A stretch of DNA of 64,000 nt from Gammaproteobacteria bacterium (GCA_021151625.1 JAGKWY010000025.1:15092-79091); one strand, 5' to 3'; shown: positions 19,486 through 28,790, counted from the first letter of the stretch. Translations and numbers: made by a program. Notes: a model not told the origin generated them from the letters alone.

Positions 19486-20211
19486 ATGGAAAATACGATG
19501 CTCGATTCTTTATTGCCTAAATTGCATCCGGAGCTTTCTTACAAGTTTTACAGTGTTGGTAATGAAGGAACGCCGTTATTGGTTATCGACAATTTTATTC
19601 AAGATGCGCAGTCGCTCGTGAATTTTTGCGTAGCCAATACATGTTTTAACAAAGTAGATAATTTTTATCCGGGACTGCGAATGGCTGCCCCACCTAGATA
19701 TATTCATGTGATAAATCGTTATCTCGCGGAGCTGATGAGTAATATATTTGGTCTTACGCAAGATCGAATAGCGGGAGGTAAATCGCTTTACTCAATGGTA
19801 GTAACACCACCAGAACAATTAGAGATTAAGCAGTGTCTACCGCACATTGATTCATACCTAAGCGGCGATCTCGCTTGTGTTCATTATCTCTGTGGGAAAG
19901 AAAAAGGCGGCACGTCACTCTATCGTCATAGAAAAACTGGCTATGAAAAAATTACCAGTGAAACCATCGATCACTATAAGCAGACTGTTATGGATGAAGG
20001 TGCACTTATATTTGATAGAAAGTCTTACATGAATGGTTCAAATACCTACTTTGAACAAATTGCATCAGTAGATGCAATATTTAACCGCATGATTATTTAT
20101 CCATCGAATATCCTTCATTCAGGCAATATAGCCCCGGATTTTGATTTTGACCCCAATCCAGCGAGCGGACGGCTTACGCTTAACTCGTTTATATATAGCA
20201 AGCGCCCATAA
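19486..20211 (+). CDS. DUF6445 family protein, 2OG-Fe(II)-dioxygenase-like
   Basis: This 241-residue protein resembles the DUF6445 family. A double-stranded beta-helix oxygenase signature is visible: His120-x-Asp122 in CLPHIDSYL, His211 in SNILHSGNI, and Arg229 in SGRLTLNSF, in the position expected to bind 2-oxoglutarate. It follows the halogenase-like gene by eight bases on the same strand. A second start at 19498 (MLDSLLP), preceded by GGA, is possible. No substrate is known. Its repeated association with SapC and halogenase-like genes suggests that all act on the same molecule. Confidence 0.75.
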   Translation: MENTMLDSLLPKLHPELSYKFYSVGNEGTPLLVIDNFIQDAQSLVNFCVANTCFNKVDNFYPGLRMAAPPRYIHVINRYLAELMSNIFGLTQDRIAGGKSLYSMVVTPPEQLEIKQCLPHIDSYLSGDLACVHYLCGKEKGGTSLYRHRKTGYEKITSETIDHYKQTVMDEGALIFDRKSYMNGSNTYFEQIASVDAIFNRMIIYPSNILHSGNIAPDFDFDPNPASGRLTLNSFIYSKRP

Positions 20212-20329
20212 TCACCAGCGCGATATAGGATCTAAGTCCAGCGCTTGGATTCACAGTGTCGGGTTTTATTGCTACCTTTAGTGCCCCCTGCGGAAAAACT
20301 CTTTTTTATAACAATAGCGGTTCAATACT

Positions 20330-21055
20330 ATGGCCAAACACGTTCTCCTTAACAATATTACGCATAAAGACCTCAAGGTTGTCACCGATTATTCGGCGGC
20401 TTACGGTGATGATGTTGGTAGCACCCTGACTTTTCCTACCGAATATGCCGATGTGCATCGCGAATACCCCATCCTGTTCCAGAAAAATGAAAACACCGGC
20501 AAGTTCCAGTCGATAGTACTACTGGGCCTGAGAAGCGATGAGAACCTGTTTTTAGACGGTGCTGGCGGTTGGAAAGCCAACTATGTGCCGGCCTTGGTTG
20601 AGCGCGGTCCATTTTTAATTGGCTTTCAGGATCAAAGTCGTGATGGCGGCAGCGAGCGTGCACCGGTGGTACATATAGATATAGAAAGTCTGCGCATAAG
20701 CAATACTGAAGGCAAAGCGGTATTCCTTGATCATGGTGGCTTGAGTCCTTACCTGGATAAAGTTTCCCAATTGCTCAATCGCATTTATGAAGGTATGCAA
20801 ATCAGCGATGCCATGTTTGCGGTGTTTACTGAACTGGATTTGATTGAGCCGGTAAATCTGGAAATTGCCTTGAATGAGCGTGAAACCTATCGCTTGAGTG
20901 GTAACTATACGATTCATCGCGAAAAGTTGGCTAACCTAAGTGGTGCTGATTTGGAGCGGCTGAATCGCACCGGCTTTTTGCGCTGTGCATTTCTAGCGGT
21001 GGAATCACTCGGTAATATTCAGCATTTGATTAAATTGAAAGGCAGTCGCGGCTAA
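20330..21055 (+). CDS. SapC family protein (second copy)
   Basis: This 241-residue protein is a paralog of the protein at 16204-16965. It shares DVGSTLTFPTEYADV, REYPILFQKNENTGKFQ, ENLFLDG, KANYVPALVERGPF and a C-terminal LNRTGFLRCAFLAVESLGNI block. Codon use is more GC-rich than the first copy, so the two are not a recent duplication. It ends the island, 119 bases after the DUF6445 gene. Function is unknown. Confidence 0.85.
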   Translation: MAKHVLLNNITHKDLKVVTDYSAAYGDDVGSTLTFPTEYADVHREYPILFQKNENTGKFQSIVLLGLRSDENLFLDGAGGWKANYVPALVERGPFLIGFQDQSRDGGSERAPVVHIDIESLRISNTEGKAVFLDHGGLSPYLDKVSQLLNRIYEGMQISDAMFAVFTELDLIEPVNLEIALNERETYRLSGNYTIHREKLANLSGADLERLNRTGFLRCAFLAVESLGNIQHLIKLKGSRG

Positions 21056-21500
21056 TCCCTTTAATGGCGTAGAGCAGTGCCTGAAAAATGAAAACCATGA
21101 TCAACCAATAAGTCGATCAGTTGCCGCATCACGAAGCTTTTGTAAAGCGGTATTGCGGTGCAGAAATGTAATTTTTCTTCACAATAAAAAGCCCGATCAT
21201 AAAAACTGATCGGGCTTTTTATTGGAGGATATTAATAATCGTTCGTTTCCAATATCTGCGCTTACCGCAAGCTGCGTTCCCTTATCAATAAAATGGAAAT
21301 ATGTATCTATAATAAAATTTTCACAATTTTATGATTTTTTGAAATAAGTTATTTTTATAGATAATTTCAAAAATTTCCACAAAATCCATTTCAATATGTT
21401 CTTGATATAACCTTGTTAATTGCATTCCATGTGGCTAGGGTTTTAGCGTGCATTTTTTTATGGCGCACATATAACTTGATATCAACTAATGGATGTTTTT
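21056..21500. other. 445-base AT-rich intergenic region
   Basis: It holds a terminator at 21186-21220. A very AT-rich stretch (about 21300-21420) precedes the secreted FG-GAP/discoidin-like gene and probably carries its promoter. No gene, tRNA or repeat was seen. Confidence 0.6.
21186..21220. terminator. terminator after the second sapC
   Basis: AAAAAGCCCGATCA (21186-21199) pairs perfectly with TGATCGGGCTTTTT (21207-21220) around a seven-base loop. This is a strong intrinsic terminator, 130 bases after the sapC stop. Confidence 0.9.
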
Positions 21501-22418
21501 ATGAAAAAGATTTCTTTAATCAGCAGTTTGTTATTGTTAAGCCTGCAGGTGCAGGCGGATTGTACGTTGTCTGATGGAATTAATTTATGCCTGGATGAAG
21601 TAAACCCTGACTTGTCAAAGGTGTTGACCGCTTCAAAGCAGGTGGGTGATCTGAATGGTGATGGTTTTGAGGACTTAATTAAAAAGGAAAATGCACAAGG
21701 CATTGATAGTCGTATTGTTGTTTACCTTGGCAAGGCTTGCGGCTCAGGTGCTGGCAGCTCGGCCTGTTTCAGTGCACCCCATATGACCTCCATTTATCCT
21801 ATTAAAGGTTTTGAAGTTGCTGATCTGGATGCAGATGGTGATGATGATTTGGTGGTTCGCGATGGTTTGGATCAGATCAAAGTATATTCATTTGGTGAAT
21901 TGCCAATTGATCCGCCGGAAGTGGTTTCATTATTAGGAACCCATGGTTTAACTCTCAGCAGCTATACCGCCAGCTCACTCTATCCCGGTAGTCCGGAAGG
22001 TTATCGTTATGTGGGGGCGTTTGATGGTTACCGATACAATGGCTCTTCACCAATAGTGCCGGTTCCCGGCGCACGTCAAGGTTATGGTACCTGGACATCA
22101 AAATCTGGCAATACCACTAACCAATGGTTGAAAGTGGCATTTGCTACAGCGACCAGCGTTTCAAGTTTTACTATTTATGCAAAAACGGCATATGAAGAAC
22201 GTTTACCAAAAAATGTGACTATTCAAGTTTCGAATGACGGTGTTAATTTCACCGATCACGAAAGCCTTACATTGCAACCTATAGCGGTGCAGACAATTAC
22301 CTTGAGCGATGCAACACCTTATGCAAATTATTTCCGTCTGTATATGCATGATGCGCAAACCGGTGCAAGCCATATACAAATTGATGAATTGTTATTAAGT
22401 GGCTGGGTTGCTGAATAA
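21501..22418 (+). CDS. secreted protein with FG-GAP-like repeats and an F5/8 type C-like domain
   Basis: This 305-residue exported protein begins with a signal peptide (MKKISLISSLLLLSLQVQA). Two calcium-binding, FG-GAP/VCBS-like loops follow: DLNGDGFEDLI and DLDADGDDDLVV. The C-terminal half (about residues 145-303) looks like an F5/8 type C (discoidin, CBM32-like) beta-sandwich, with NQWLKVAFATATSVSSFTIY, RLPKNVTIQVSNDGVNF and YFRLYMHDA. It probably binds a glycan and has no catalytic motif. The ATG at 21501 has GGATG six bases upstream; an ATG at 21489 is also in frame. The gene stands alone before a bidirectional terminator. Confidence 0.72.
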   Translation: MKKISLISSLLLLSLQVQADCTLSDGINLCLDEVNPDLSKVLTASKQVGDLNGDGFEDLIKKENAQGIDSRIVVYLGKACGSGAGSSACFSAPHMTSIYPIKGFEVADLDADGDDDLVVRDGLDQIKVYSFGELPIDPPEVVSLLGTHGLTLSSYTASSLYPGSPEGYRYVGAFDGYRYNGSSPIVPVPGARQGYGTWTSKSGNTTNQWLKVAFATATSVSSFTIYAKTAYEERLPKNVTIQVSNDGVNFTDHESLTLQPIAVQTITLSDATPYANYFRLYMHDAQTGASHIQIDELLLSGWVAE

Positions 22419-22451
22419 GAGTTGAAATCCACTAAAAATTAGTTTTTATAA

Positions 22452-22488
22452 AAAAATCCCCGTCAGTTTTGCTGGCGGGGATTTTTAT
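22452..22488. terminator. bidirectional terminator between the discoidin-like and GH3 genes
   Basis: AAAAATCCCCGTCAG (22452-22466) pairs with CTGGCGGGGATTTTT (22472-22486), one G-T pair and a five-base loop. Poly-A and poly-T on either side serve both convergent genes. Confidence 0.9.
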
Positions 22489-22511
22489 TTTTCGTCAGAT
22501 AAAAAATTAAC

Positions 22512-25106
22512 TTACGGACAAGCTACATCTTTACCCGCGCCTTTTACCACGCTCACATTGGCAAAGGTGATATCCAAAGTGCCTTTGGTGATGAGTGAGA
22601 AAGGTTGCAGTACTTGCGTCCAGTATTCTTCGGGTGGTTGTTGTACGCCGAAGTTCGCACCGGAGTTTGGATAGCAGCTGAGTGGCACTGTGACGGTTTG
22701 CCAATCTTGTCCTGCAAAGCCTTTCAATTTTTCGGTCAGGTCGATATCGGATGCGCAATAAGAACCACAGCCTAAACGCAACCAGGTTGCATCGCTCGGT
22801 GCAGCGTTGACTTTGATATCAAACACCAGCGCTGAATTTTCTTTTACGTAATTGATAAAGTCTTGGCGCTCATTAATAGACAGAGCAACCTGGCCATTAC
22901 CGTTGCCGAGCCATTGCACGCGACGGGCATCTTCCTGCACATTGCGATCAACGGCTTGCAGGGTAATAGATGACGCTTTGATATTGCTGGTGGTAGCGGG
23001 AACCAAATCATTTTGGAAACCGATAATTTCCAAATGCCATGGGTCGATTGGACGCTGTTTGAATATATCCAGTTTATCGAGTGCAGCGGCGGCTTTAGGG
23101 CCTTCTTCCGAGAGGTTGTCGGCAAGCGTGTCTTTATCGCCGTAACTTAAACCATAACCATAGGCGAAGAGTGGATCGTAATTCGCATCGCCCACATTGA
23201 GTGGTGACTGGTTAGGCAGCTTCGGCCAGGAGAAACTCAAGCGGCCTTTCATATCGTAATTCACATTGCCTTCGGCATTTTTGAAAATGACATCTGCGAT
23301 GCCGTTACCTTCAGTGCCTGGCAACCAGATGGCAACGAATGCATCAGACGCATTGATTTCGCGATTCACCCACAGTGGGCGACCGGAAATAAATAAAGAC
23401 ACTACGGGAATACCCTGACTGCGCAATTTTTTCAGCAATTCCCAATCACTTGGGTCGCGTACTTTATAGGCGAGTGAACCGGCATCGCCCTGCATTTCAG
23501 CGTAAGGGTCTTCACCAAATACTACGATTGCCACATCGGGTTTTTCGCTGAATGAACCATCGGCACTGAGTGTGGTTTTACCACCTGCTGCATCAACAAC
23601 TTCTTTAATACCCGCATAAATGGAAGTGCCGCCTGGGAAGTCGGCATTGGTGTTGCCGGTGCCCTGCCAGGAGACAGACCAGCCGCCGGATTGTTTACCG
23701 ATATTGTCAGCACCATCGCCGGCAACCAAAACTTTTTGTTTGCGCGCGAGAGGTAACAGGTTGTTTTTGTTTTTCAACATCACTAATGATTCGCGTACTG
23801 CCTGACGGGCAATCGCGCGATGCTCAGGTGCGCCGAGCACTTCTTTTTTACCAGCGAGTGGGCGAGTAGAGGGTGCACCTTTTTCAAATAAACCCGCGCG
23901 GATTTTTACGCGCAAAATTCTGCGCACGGCATCGTCCAAGCGTTCAGCAGTGACTTCGCCGGATTTCGCTTGCGCGACTAAATTGTTGTACAGCTCTTTC
24001 CAGTCAGGTTCCGGCACCATGTAAATATCCAAACCGGCCATTAAGGATTCAGGGCAATCCAGCGCGGTACAACCGGGAATAAAACTGTGGCCGCTCCAAT
24101 CGCCCACTACCAGCCCATCAAAGCCCATGCGATTTTTTAGTACATCGGTGAGCAAATATTTGTGGCCGTGCATGCGCGTGCCGCCGTAACTGGTGAAGGA
24201 GGCCATGACCACCTGCACACCGGATTCAATTGCGCTGAAATAACCGGCGCCGTGAGTGTCGCGCACAAATTTTTCATCGCCTTGCGTCTCGCCGCGATCC
24301 ACACCATTCAGGGTGCCGCCATCGCCAATAAAATGTTTGGAGGTGGCAATAACATGTTCGTTGGTGAGGAATTTATCCGAGCCGCCAGTGCCTTGCAGGC
24401 CCTCGACCATTTTGCCGGCGAAGGAGCCGACGATGCGTGGATCTTCTGACCAGGACTCATAGGTGCGACCCCAGTGATCATCGCGCGCAACCGCAACTGT
24501 GGGAGAGAAATCCCAGTCGAGGCCAGTGGCGGCGATTTCGCGCGCAGTGGCCCAACCAATTTGTTTCAGCAATTCCGGGTTGTTAGTGGCACCCAGGCCG
24601 ATATTGTGCGGAAACAGGGTTGCACCCACTACGTTGCCCAGGCCGTGTACCGCATCGGTGCCCCAGATAATCGGGATGCCCAGGCGGCCGTTGGATTTAT
24701 CGACAGAGGCGTTGTAGAAACTGTCAGCAAGTTTTACCCAGTCTTGCAGGCTCGCGTATTTGTTGGCGCCGGGCGTACTGCCGCCGCCATTCAACACGGA
24801 ACCCACGTGATATTTGGTTACGTCTTCGGGCGTCAGGTAGCGAATTTCCGGTTGGATCAACTGGCCGACTTTTTCTTCCAGGGTCATTTTTGCCAGCAGC
24901 TCATCGATACGTTGCTCAACGGCTGGGTCTTTGGCAACGGCGCTTTTAATTGCTGGCCATTCGACTTTAGTCGCATCGGTACTGGCGACTGGTGCAGGAG
25001 CAGGAGTTGTAGCAGGTGCCTCCGTTTTTTTGGAGTCGCAGCTGCTGAGCAGTGCAGTAAGAACGGTGACCGATACGAGACTACCGAATAGTGTTTTTGC
25101 ATTCAT
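22512..25106 (-). CDS. glycoside hydrolase family 3 beta-glucosidase, lipoprotein
   Basis: This 864-residue enzyme removes terminal beta-linked glucose (or a related sugar) from oligosaccharides in the periplasm or at the outer membrane. A lipoprotein signal ends at Cys23 (LLSSC), followed by a Pro/Ala-rich linker. The GH3 N-terminal barrel has KHFIGDGGT and the nucleophile in LVVGDWSG (Asp336 from this start). The GH3 C-terminal domain has VLVAGDGADNIGKQSGGW and VVFGEDPYAEMQGD. A C-terminal galactose-binding-like extension, as in marine ExoP-type glucosidases, completes it. The ATG at 25106 (MNAKTLFGS) fits the signal peptide better than the upstream in-frame start at 25145. It is convergent with the discoidin-like gene. 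Confidence 0.93.
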   Translation of the reverse strand: MNAKTLFGSLVSVTVLTALLSSCDSKKTEAPATTPAPAPVASTDATKVEWPAIKSAVAKDPAVEQRIDELLAKMTLEEKVGQLIQPEIRYLTPEDVTKYHVGSVLNGGGSTPGANKYASLQDWVKLADSFYNASVDKSNGRLGIPIIWGTDAVHGLGNVVGATLFPHNIGLGATNNPELLKQIGWATAREIAATGLDWDFSPTVAVARDDHWGRTYESWSEDPRIVGSFAGKMVEGLQGTGGSDKFLTNEHVIATSKHFIGDGGTLNGVDRGETQGDEKFVRDTHGAGYFSAIESGVQVVMASFTSYGGTRMHGHKYLLTDVLKNRMGFDGLVVGDWSGHSFIPGCTALDCPESLMAGLDIYMVPEPDWKELYNNLVAQAKSGEVTAERLDDAVRRILRVKIRAGLFEKGAPSTRPLAGKKEVLGAPEHRAIARQAVRESLVMLKNKNNLLPLARKQKVLVAGDGADNIGKQSGGWSVSWQGTGNTNADFPGGTSIYAGIKEVVDAAGGKTTLSADGSFSEKPDVAIVVFGEDPYAEMQGDAGSLAYKVRDPSDWELLKKLRSQGIPVVSLFISGRPLWVNREINASDAFVAIWLPGTEGNGIADVIFKNAEGNVNYDMKGRLSFSWPKLPNQSPLNVGDANYDPLFAYGYGLSYGDKDTLADNLSEEGPKAAAALDKLDIFKQRPIDPWHLEIIGFQNDLVPATTSNIKASSITLQAVDRNVQEDARRVQWLGNGNGQVALSINERQDFINYVKENSALVFDIKVNAAPSDATWLRLGCGSYCASDIDLTEKLKGFAGQDWQTVTVPLSCYPNSGANFGVQQPPEEYWTQVLQPFSLITKGTLDITFANVSVVKGAGKDVACP

Positions 25107-25363
25107 AGTGAGTGACCTTTTTGTACGAACAAAAAATACGCGCAATTCTTAATTTAAAGTCTTCAGGTTTTGCGCAAAAAGCAGACAAGGATAATTAGGA
25201 ATAGTTATATGAGTTGGTATTTATCTGTGGCTACCCTGGGCACCCACAGAAACACGTTTATAAAAGGTAGCAGGTGCCACTCTGACTGCGAACAAAATTT
25301 ACTTTTTATATCTTCTTATGCGCCAAAAAATATCGCATTTAAAGCGTGAGTTTATCTATAAAA

Positions 25364-26140
25364 CTATCTGCCGCCACTCACATCCAACAGAGTGCCTGTG
25401 ATGTAAGAAGCTTCGTCGGACGCCAGCCATAAAATCGACTTGGCAATTTCATCCGGTTCACCGGCTCGCTGCATGGGAATCATGGGGGCAATGCGTTGGA
25501 TGCGCGTGGGTTCGCCACCTTTCGCGTGCAAGTCGGTATTGATAATACCCGGGCGCACGGCATTCACGCGAATACCTTCGCCCACGACTTCTTTTGCAAG
25601 GCCCATAGTGAACGTATCTATTGCGCCCTTGCTCGCGGCGTAGTCGATGTACTCAAAGGGCGAGCCAACGCGCGCGGCCACAGAGGAGATATTGATTATT
25701 GAACCACCGCTGCCGCCATTGGTGGTGCTCATGCGTTTCACTGCTTCGCGCGCGCATAAAAAACTACCGACCACATTGACGGCAAATAAGTGCTGGAGTT
25801 CAGCGGCATTGGTTTCGCGAAATAATTTCTGGCGCAAAATTGCGGCATTATTGACCAGTAAATCCACGCGGCCAAAAGTGCTATCAATTTGCGCAAACCA
25901 GTGAACTATATCGGCCTCGCTGCTGAGATCAACCCGGGAGCAAAGTACCTTGCGACCGAGCGCAGAAATTTTTTCCGCAACCAGCGCAGCTTGTTGCGGC
26001 TGGCTGAGATAAGTGAGGGCAATATCGTAGCCGCGCTCAGCAGCGAGTACGGCGGTCGCAGCACCAATACCTGTGCTGCCGCCGGTAATCAGTGCAACTT
26101 TATTTCCGGGTTTGTCGTTCGCCGATTTGCCTGCGGTCAT
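25364..26140 (-). CDS. SDR-family oxidoreductase
   Basis: This 258-residue NAD(P)-dependent short-chain dehydrogenase has ITGGSTGIGAATA (cofactor site), NNAA, the catalytic Ser in ISSVAARVG and Tyr-x3-Lys in YAASKGAID. It resembles FabG-like glucose or 3-oxoacyl reductases, and the substrate cannot be named. Its ATG overlaps the TGA stop of the upstream SGNH gene (ATGA), with GAAGGAG before it, so it is the last gene of the MBOAT-SGNH-SGNH-SDR operon. A long upstream in-frame extension into the SGNH gene is not translated sense. Confidence 0.9.
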   Translation of the reverse strand: MTAGKSANDKPGNKVALITGGSTGIGAATAVLAAERGYDIALTYLSQPQQAALVAEKISALGRKVLCSRVDLSSEADIVHWFAQIDSTFGRVDLLVNNAAILRQKLFRETNAAELQHLFAVNVVGSFLCAREAVKRMSTTNGGSGGSIINISSVAARVGSPFEYIDYAASKGAIDTFTMGLAKEVVGEGIRVNAVRPGIINTDLHAKGGEPTRIQRIAPMIPMQRAGEPDEIAKSILWLASDEASYITGTLLDVSGGR

Positions 26141-27369
26141 TGCGCTTTCTCCTTCCTGAATTGTTCGCGTTTTAATCCTGCATCCATCTCGCGCAAGAGC
26201 GCCATATAAAGCGCGTCGGCGCTTGCGGCATAGCCTTCGGGGCTCATATGTACCAGGTCCGGCCGCATAAAAGGGACTTTTTGTTTGAGCCAGACCTGCG
26301 CACCGCAGTTGCCGCCCATCATGGCACTCCAGTCCCAATAGAGGGTTTTTTCCTGGTGGGCGATACGGCGCTGGCTGTTTTGCACTTTGATCAGCGAGGG
26401 CGGCAATGGTAGCCGGCAACCACCGTTGATATTGGGGGCTTTGCTTTTGGCAGAGCTGGGTGCCCCTATCATCAATATGGCCGCTTTGGGGGCGGCGGCG
26501 CGCAGTTTGCGAATGACCTGGCGCAGCTCTTCCTCGTAGGTTTGTGGCACCAGATCTTTGCCGAAGGCCTCGTTGGTACCGTAGGCGAGGATAATCAATT
26601 GTGGGTCGCGCCACTGCAGTTGCTGGCGCAGGCTGGCGCCATCCCAGCGGTTGATGACACTGGCGACTGAGCCATTAATCCCCAGTGCATCCAGGGTGAT
26701 GCCTGGTGCCTGGCGATCCAGCACCACGCCGCCGAGTTTGCCACCGGCGGGGGCCAGCAAGCGCAGGCGGTCCAGTTTGCTGGCGTCTATCGTCTGGGTG
26801 CTGAGTTGCCACAGGTTAGTGGGCGTTTTTGCATCGCCCTGCCCCGGGAGCTTGGTGACCTTGCCGCCCACCAGCGCCAAACTCCAGGGGGTCTGTTTGG
26901 ATTGTTGCCAGATACTCAGCTGCCATTGACCGGCTGCAACCGGGTCTTTGATTTTTAGCTCCAGAATCGAATTGCCAGCGGAGGTATTAATCAGTCCACC
27001 CAGAGGGTAAGCGCCGGTGTGTTTGGCGATCTTGCTATCGCTCAACGTCCATTTGCCCAGGCTGCGCAGTAGCACCTGGTGCGAGCGCTGGTTGGTGACA
27101 TAACCGGGGGTTAACCAGCCAATACCGGCGTTGCCAAACTGGCGCTGTAAGCGCTGGCGCAGTTGGCCGGTGAAGTAATCGCCGGCGGTATGGGAGTCGC
27201 CCAGTTGGATAATGCGGATCGTTTGGATGCTGCCGGCTTTTTCAAGCCGTTGGAGGTTTTCCCAAAGTGCAGGCGCCTGACGGTCGCCGTAGTCGTGAAT
27301 CGGGGTAAATTGATTGGCGTGCGAGTAGCTCGCCAGCAGGAGCAACAGGCAAAAACAAAAGTATCTCAT
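26137..27369 (-). CDS. secreted SGNH/GDSL hydrolase-like protein
   Basis: This 410-residue protein has a signal peptide (residues 1-18) and an SGNH hydrolase domain. The nucleophile motif is QLGDSHTAGDYF (Ser59), the Asn block is LAYGTNEAFG, and the acid-base pair is DLVHMSPEGY (Asp371, His374). An insert of about 150 residues between the first two blocks may be a carbohydrate-binding beta-domain. It overlaps the DUF459-like gene by four bases and the SDR gene by four bases. With the MBOAT upstream it probably O-acetylates or deacetylates an exported glycan. Confidence 0.8.
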   Translation of the reverse strand: MRYFCFCLLLLLASYSHANQFTPIHDYGDRQAPALWENLQRLEKAGSIQTIRIIQLGDSHTAGDYFTGQLRQRLQRQFGNAGIGWLTPGYVTNQRSHQVLLRSLGKWTLSDSKIAKHTGAYPLGGLINTSAGNSILELKIKDPVAAGQWQLSIWQQSKQTPWSLALVGGKVTKLPGQGDAKTPTNLWQLSTQTIDASKLDRLRLLAPAGGKLGGVVLDRQAPGITLDALGINGSVASVINRWDGASLRQQLQWRDPQLIILAYGTNEAFGKDLVPQTYEEELRQVIRKLRAAAPKAAILMIGAPSSAKSKAPNINGGCRLPLPPSLIKVQNSQRRIAHQEKTLYWDWSAMMGGNCGAQVWLKQKVPFMRPDLVHMSPEGYAASADALYMALLREMDAGLKREQFRKEKAQ

Positions 27370-28790
27370 CGTTGACTAAGGGCCGGATCAGGCGGTTGTG
27401 TAGGTTGAGGGGGATGTTGTGGCAGCTCGTCGACCTGGGTCGGCGATGCTGTTGGCTGGCTTTCTGCGGGCGCAGGTTCAGTCAGCGGTTGGCTTTGGGC
27501 TGGCTGATTGGCAGCAGGTGACTCTTCCGCTGTTGGATTATTCGCCGGCGGTGATTGAGCTGCTTTGGTAAATTGCGCCAGCGCCAGTTTGGCCAGGATT
27601 TTCTGACCCTGGGTGGTGAAATGCACACCGTCATCGGTGCGCACCATCACACTGCCACGCTCCGGCAACTCCAGGAATTTGGTGAAGCTGCTGCCATCCT
27701 CGCTCAGGCTTGGGGCAGTGGCGATAAAGCGGGCGAAGAGCGGGTACTTGGCTGCCTCGCTCGCGTAGATTTCATTGAGCTTCGGCTCTTTGCCTACCAG
27801 ATCCTCGCGTCCCATCGGCGGTGCGCCCAGCCAGAGCAGGCGGGCATTGTACTCAGCGGCAGTGCGGACGATTTGCTGCACGCGAGCGCTGTAAACCTCT
27901 TTCCAGCGCTCGGAGCCAAAGCGCACATACTTGCCTTGCAGGTTCATATCCCAGGGGTCATTGGCGCCGAGGAAAACAATCACCACCTGATATTGCTCCA
28001 ACTCAAAGGCGGCTTTGACTGTCGCCGGCCAATCAAAGAACGCCGGATAGGTCAGGCCGGTACTGTGGCGACTCAAATCCATGGACTCAACTTTGTAATT
28101 GCGTTTCAGGGCGGTAATTAAATGGGGCGCCACGCCCTGCATTAGTGAGTCACCTACCAACAGGATGCGATCACCTGCGCTAAGGCCGATGGGTTCGCTG
28201 GCCGCAGCCAATTCCGCTTCGGTGGGTGTCGGTAAAGTGGCGAGGTCCAATACCGGAGTTTCGTTGTGTGCGACTGACTCTGTGGTTGCAGCAATTGATG
28301 AGCTGCTGGTGGTGCCAGCTGATGCGGCCGCAAGGCTGATATTGGCAACTACCGGAACCGGTGGTTTGGCTATGGGCTTGGCAGCTTCAGTGATCGGTTC
28401 AGCTGTCTGCGCCGGTTGCGGACAGGCAGGTACTTGCGGTGCAACCGGTGCCGGGCATTTGGGGATTTCTACCACCGGCATTTCCGGTTCCGGCAGGGCC
28501 TTATCGCCCGCCAACAGCAGCTGCCCTGCCAGCAACATACGTTCGCTGCGCTCATCCAGCCAGCGATTGGTATCGGCCAGCCAGCGTGAAAATTGCTGGT
28601 TGCCAGGGATTAGTTCACCCACTTTGGGCGGGTTGTTAACCTCCATCAAAATATGATGGGTCTGCTGCCAGTACTGGAGCAGGGAACTGCCTTTGGCGAC
28701 CACCAATAACAGGCAGGCGAGACTAATCGCCGCCAGGGCGCGGCGGTGATGGGATTCCTGTTCTATCGCAAAAAATGGCTGTGACTGCAT
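27366..28790 (-). CDS. membrane-anchored SGNH protein (DUF459-like) with Pro-rich linkers
   Basis: This 474-residue protein has one N-terminal membrane helix (about residues 19-38). A Pro/Ala/Ser-rich stalk (about 100-200) is followed by an SGNH domain of the DUF459 type: ILLVGDSLMQGV (Ser215), FLGANDPWDM and a Asp-x-x-His in DDGVHFTTQGQ. A disordered Pro/Gln-rich tail of about 60 residues ends it. It follows the MBOAT gene by 71 bases and overlaps the next SGNH gene by four. It resembles the periplasmic partner of MBOAT systems that acetylate alginate, cellulose or other exopolysaccharides. Confidence 0.82.
   Translation of the reverse strand: MQSQPFFAIEQESHHRRALAAISLACLLLVVAKGSSLLQYWQQTHHILMEVNNPPKVGELIPGNQQFSRWLADTNRWLDERSERMLLAGQLLLAGDKALPEPEMPVVEIPKCPAPVAPQVPACPQPAQTAEPITEAAKPIAKPPVPVVANISLAAASAGTTSSSSIAATTESVAHNETPVLDLATLPTPTEAELAAASEPIGLSAGDRILLVGDSLMQGVAPHLITALKRNYKVESMDLSRHSTGLTYPAFFDWPATVKAAFELEQYQVVIVFLGANDPWDMNLQGKYVRFGSERWKEVYSARVQQIVRTAAEYNARLLWLGAPPMGREDLVGKEPKLNEIYASEAAKYPLFARFIATAPSLSEDGSSFTKFLELPERGSVMVRTDDGVHFTTQGQKILAKLALAQFTKAAQSPPANNPTAEESPAANQPAQSQPLTEPAPAESQPTASPTQVDELPQHPPQPTQPPDPALSQR

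Noticed and set aside
26141..26614. N-terminal extension of the SDR to 416 residues
   Set aside because: It lies wholly inside the SGNH gene in another frame. The ATGA overlap with a strong ribosome-binding site gives the normal 258-residue SDR.
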